DNA of 13,826 nt from Clostridia bacterium. GTDB lineage: Bacteria > Bacillota_A > Clostridia > Christensenellales > Borkfalkiaceae. Made by a program: the position numbers and the translations under genes. The DNA lies in the NCBI GenBank assembly GCA_017621955.1, contig JAGASB010000140.1:1-13826 (forward strand), written 5' to 3'. The notes under the pieces are model-generated. The model was not told where the DNA came from and searched no databases. It was given only the letters and a program-made list of their open reading frames with translations. Below, one piece after another: positions 13,704-13,826 of the stretch. How positions within the stretch are numbered: position 1 is the first letter of the stretch; every line of letters starts with the position of its first letter.

Positions 13704-13826
13704 ATGAAAAAGAAAATCTTATCAATATTAATAACGATTCTTGCAACATGTATGTGTATGTTTACGCTTGCAGCTTGTGGAGGAAAAGAACTACCACATA
13801 CGCACATATACGACCAACAAATAGTA
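13704..13826 (+). CDS. Lipoprotein, N-terminal part (runs off the window)
   Basis: 41 codons visible. A lipoprotein signal peptide MKKKILSILITILATCMCMF ends in the lipobox LAAC (Cys25) followed by GGKELPHTHIYDQQIV. AAGGAGAAGGA precedes the ATG by a few bases. The protein would be lipid-anchored to the outer face of the membrane. The HTHIYDQQ stretch resembles starts of cysteine/histidine repeat lipoproteins common in clostridial genomes (from memory). The rest is outside the window, so function is undetermined. It is probably a host gene, controlled by the leader and terminator upstream. Confidence 0.8.
   Translation, partial: MKKKILSILITILATCMCMFTLAACGGKELPHTHIYDQQIV

Overview
The window reads as a low-GC, Gram-positive (Bacillota, Clostridia-like) chromosome segment carrying one integrated mobile element of about 13.3 kb. 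The evidence is strong AGGAGG-type ribosome binding sites, AT-rich intergenic DNA, a Sec/lipobox style typical of Gram-positives, and a small regulatory trio (zinc ribbon, HTH regulator, sigma-like protein) of a type I associate with clostridial mobile elements. My best interpretation is a filamentous-phage-like (inovirus-like) prophage. It has a two-tyrosine HUH replication initiator, a Zot/pI-like membrane ATPase, a pIII-like secreted protein with a C-terminal anchor, a probable ssDNA-binding protein, and hairpin-rich intergenic DNA next to the replication gene. No single protein proves the assignment. The ATPase has its membrane part at the N terminus, the opposite of classical pI, and no canonical major coat protein is obvious.

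Layout. (1) 1-130: host initiator tRNA-Met with its own strong terminator. (2) 144-1813, minus strand: a large serine recombinase gene, translationally coupled to a short upstream ORF. (3) About 1.8-2.58 kb: a gene-poor control region with a good sigma-A type promoter, a 114-nt imperfect hairpin and smaller inverted repeats. (4) 2585-3947, plus strand: zinc ribbon protein, terminator, HTH regulator, overlapping sigma-like protein, and an unknown 82-residue protein. (5) 3949-4218: a terminator and a structured intergenic region. (6) 4219-5222: two small basic proteins that resemble each other, flanking a likely ssDNA-binding protein gene interrupted by an in-frame TAG, with a terminator after it. 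(7) 5235-12213: a tightly packed secretion/morphogenesis block of two tandem paralogous Ig-like membrane proteins, a shorter relative, a 681-residue pIII-like protein, a 33-residue hydrophobic peptide and the Zot-like ATPase. (8) 12240-13268: the replication initiator. (9) 13270-13453: two large GC-rich hairpins, the best candidate for the replication/packaging origin. (10) 13474-13826: probable host DNA, with a perfect promoter, a switch-like leader ending in a terminator, and the start of a lipoprotein gene.

Working model (inference): the serine recombinase moves the element in and out of the chromosome. Rep nicks the hairpin region and drives rolling-circle replication. The OB-like protein would coat the ssDNA, and the Zot-like ATPase would push it through the membrane, where the N-anchored Ig-like proteins and the pIII-like protein assemble on the outside. 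Points most worth checking are the amber codon in the ssDNA-binding gene, the inverted topology and degenerate Walker motifs of the ATPase, the shared C-terminal Ig-strand-like tail on three exported proteins, and the alternative-pairing leader at the right edge.
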